Below the pieces are notes generated by a model. The model worked only from the letters and a program-made list of their open reading frames with translations. It did not search any database and was not told the DNA's origin. This document shows positions 61,381 to 64,000 of a DNA stretch of 64,000 nt, in pieces. Positions within the stretch are counted from its first letter, which is position 1; each line of letters starts with the position of its first letter. Source of the DNA: Cololabis saira (taxonomy: Eukaryota > Chordata > Actinopteri > Beloniformes > Belonidae); NCBI RefSeq assembly GCF_033807715.1, contig NC_084607.1, positions 18,726,441 through 18,790,440 on the forward strand, in the 5' to 3' direction. A program made the translations under genes and the position numbers.

Positions 61381-64000
61381 TGGTGAAAGGTTGTGGATTA
61401 GCTCCCTATCAGCAAAAAAAAAATGCTTTACAAAAAAAAGCACTGCATATTAAAATTGAAAGCCAATTCACTTACTTAAAAATCTTTTAATTAATGGCGA
61501 GATATGTTTACATCAAATTAAAGTTTTTCCACTTCACATTTTTTTTTTCACCAAAATAAGTATATAATTACAAATCACAAATATAGTACAAGCTTGAGTC
61601 ACATGAGATAATATTCAGGTATTAATGCCTGTTATATACCTTAGAAATGTGCAGCATTTGATAACCATAGTATGAAAACAGTTTTTAATGTGTTTACATG
61701 CCTGGACTGCCCAGAGAAGGCATCAATCTTTTAAGACTGTGTTGTGCTTCTAAATGAGGCCACCAGGTGGCGCCATAGTGACGTGCATAACTTCAGCTGC
61801 TCAGAAACCAGACACACATGAAACATGTTTGCAACTGGTAGGTGTTCAGTCCATCAGCTCTTACAAAGAAAAAAAAAAAAACATACTTTATATTTCCTTT
61901 AATGTCTTATCTCATTCTACCACAAGAACCCCTCGGCAGTAATAGAGGAACTGTACAGCAGACTGCTTTAAGCACTACGTAATTTTTGGCTCAGATGCGC
62001 TACAGCGCTTCGTCTTTGAAATTCCAGTCCTTTAGCAGGTGCAGAGGGACGAATGAAACAAAAGACAGCACACCACGTACACATTCCAGTTTTGTTCTGA
62101 GTTTAATCACTGAAACAGATAATGAAGCTCTTGTCTTCCTTTTCGTTTCAGCTATTTCCCTGAATGTCCTTGGGTGGCCTTAACTGCTCCATGATGCATC
62201 CAAACCATAGCGTGGCCATTTCACAAGTGTTCTGAGTTTACTCTTCAAAAATCCACCGTTGCCCTCTAGCAGAGGCTCTGCGGAGATATGCATGTTTGAT
62301 TTCAAATACAGAGCAGCTAAACAATTTTCACTTTTTTTTTTTTTCTTTACATGAGGGAATATATTTAATTCTGAACTTTTCATACAAACACTATAAGTGA
62401 CCACAAGACCCTGACATGTATGTGCATTAAATAGAGTCTGGCTTGAGTGAATCGAGTCGCAGGTTTGCTGCAGTGCAGAACACACTGGTCGCCACCAGCC
62501 AGTTGCCATGGAGAATATTAACACTGATGGAGTCGGAGCCGGGCTGTGGTCACATAGTGCCCATAAATGTGCAATGTGTTTTATTCTCTATACATTTCAC
62601 ATATTCACCTTCCCATTTTCCAAACTACGAAAGAAAAAAAAAAAACAATCAAATAAATCATGATAGGGAGCGGGCCTTGAACAGTTACTGAGGGCCCCCC
62701 CCCCTCCCCAACATTATTCATGATAGCCCCGATGCATGCAGTGTGTTGTTAAATGGGCTTTTGTTTTGCGTTTATTTGTTGCAGAGAAAAGTGCTCGTTT
62801 AGGAAGAACACATCATCCTCACATGTACAGTAGGACCTTATCTGGAGTCGTCATATCAAGTTTTCTCTTCAGAATGCCATACGAAATGCAAAGCTCACTT
62901 TCAACTTACAATTTCTAAACAGAAAAAGGTGAACCAATTAATCAACACCGTCATTATACCAACAATTCCACGAGAATGAAAGCATAATACGTCCAAAACA
63001 TTATTTCGAGTACCAGGACAGCTAGGGACATGTGACTGTATTGAAAACGTAGAAAAGAAAATGCATACATTGTAAAGAACAGTAAACACAAGTTCAAAAT
63101 GCAATGAGTCGCTAAAAAAATAGATATTCCGTGCCCCCCCAACCAGACTGTCAAATGAAACAAACAACACAAGTAAATAAATGAACGTGAATACACTCGG
63201 GTCCCAATCTGTTTAGTTTCCATGGCAGCACTTCCCCAGTAACTGGCAAAGGCAGCGTCTCGGAGCTCTCCCACGTTTTTTTTTTTTTGTTGCTCTTAAA
63301 AAATAGATAATTACTAGATTCGTACAGTATTTCAGAACTAAATTCACAAATGAGAAGTATCATGACGATACCTTTTAAAAAGTTCTTGCAAAGTTCATAA
63401 TACACTGATCTATATATATTCTTGCAATCAGTCCTATATGCATATGACGACATACCGTCCTCCATCAAGACTAAGTTAAATGCTTGGTCAGTTGAAATGA
63501 GAGCACCATGGGAGAGACATGGAGGGTGTGTGGGAGGTGGAGGAGGATCAGAATACTGTAAGAAAAATCCAGATGTGTCCAAATTCACACTGCGCCCCTG
63601 CAGCAGGGAGGGGAAAGGACAGAGAGTGGAGGGTGTAGAGCCGCTTCCCTCTGCCCAAGCCTGGAGCTGACGGTGCTCAACTCTTCCTCCGTCTCTCCTC
63701 TTCATTCAGTTTTGTCAAGTAGATGCCAAGAAGTAACTCAGTGCTTGTTTTTTGTTCTTTTTTTTTTTTGAAAGACTGCATGATTTTACATGTCTTTTAG
63801 TATTTCTTTTGTATCCTCCGAAGCCGGAGAAGCAGACTGGTAGTCAAAGGTTTCAGGTAGGTTTGTGTGTTTTTATTTCACCTTGCCCCCCAAGTCCCAT
63901 GACTCTCTCCCCCTTCAAAGCAGCTGTTCTTCATGGTCACTGGTCACAAGGACTACTCATACTCCAGGAACTGTTTATGGTAGAATAAGAGATACCTGAA
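61381..64000. other. No gene supported
   Basis: AT-rich sequence with homopolymer runs. Open frames on the - strand (62180-63705) look like untranslated sequence. A short - strand frame ending at 63677 is discussed under rejected items. Confidence 0.45.

Noticed and set aside
63677..63770. Short - strand frame ending YLTKLNEEERRRKS and a stop
   Set aside because: It looks like a protein tail, but the upstream sequence is poly-purine with no splice acceptor and no further coding signal, so chance is likely.

Overview
The window looks like a gene-poor stretch of a teleost fish genome. It is AT-rich and full of long TA, CA and TC microsatellites. It carries relics of fish-typical mobile elements: Rex3, Rex1/Babar and L2-like LINEs, Tc1/mariner with IR/DR ends, hAT, piggyBac-type and Harbinger-type miniature elements, tRNA-derived SINEs and LTR pieces. 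I see no bacterial or viral gene organisation. The only intact protein gene I can support is an intronless-coding somatostatin receptor type 2 (sstr2) at 57854-58966 on the + strand. It has 370 residues, the family signature around the NPxxY motif, and a C-terminal class I PDZ ligand typical of SSTR2. The species cannot be named from the sequence alone.

Layout. 1.3-1.7 kb: antisense LINE reverse-transcriptase relic. 1.9-4.1 kb: a nest in which an L2-like LINE relic surrounds a hAT relic, which carries a tRNA-derived SINE with an 11-bp target duplication. 4.33-5.51 kb: an internally deleted Tc1-like element with complete ends. 5.5-6.2 kb: an older, Sleeping Beauty-like Tc1 relic. 6.3-7.57 kb: a TTAA-flanked piggyBac-type non-autonomous element with a GC-rich, internally duplicated cargo. 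10.5-11.0 kb: a hAT-like end, a 141-bp palindromic MITE with TTA duplications and a decamer array. 15.25-16.5 kb: relics of a Myb/SANT-like domain and a DDE-type transposase. 17.2-20.35 kb: a nearly full-length Rex3 on the - strand with a 12-bp target duplication. 24.4 kb: a SINE relic.

32.0 kb: a Rex3 3'-end scrap. 35.07-38.2 kb: a second nearly full-length Rex3 on the + strand. 42.1-42.5 kb: a solo LTR with a perfect 5-bp duplication inside an older element. 44.6-45.5 kb: Rex1/Babar relic. 45.8 kb: LTR-like fragment. 47.6-48.05 kb: another LINE C-terminus. 50.3-50.9 kb: LINE 3' end. 53.4-53.7 kb: Rex3-like 3' scrap. 55.28-55.88 kb: a 604-bp foldback element with arrays of a short AT motif and a 5-bp duplication, followed by a second 99-bp MITE copy. 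57.8-61.4 kb: sstr2 with a probable 5'UTR splice acceptor, a two-codon upstream ORF and several candidate poly(A) signals. The remaining long stretches show no gene I can support.

How the parts work together: sstr2 should encode a Gi/o-coupled peptide receptor. No other gene in the window can be tied to it. The repeats are independent insertions, and no element here has an intact transposase or reverse transcriptase. The most unusual structure is the foldback element at 55279-55882, whose superfamily I could not assign.
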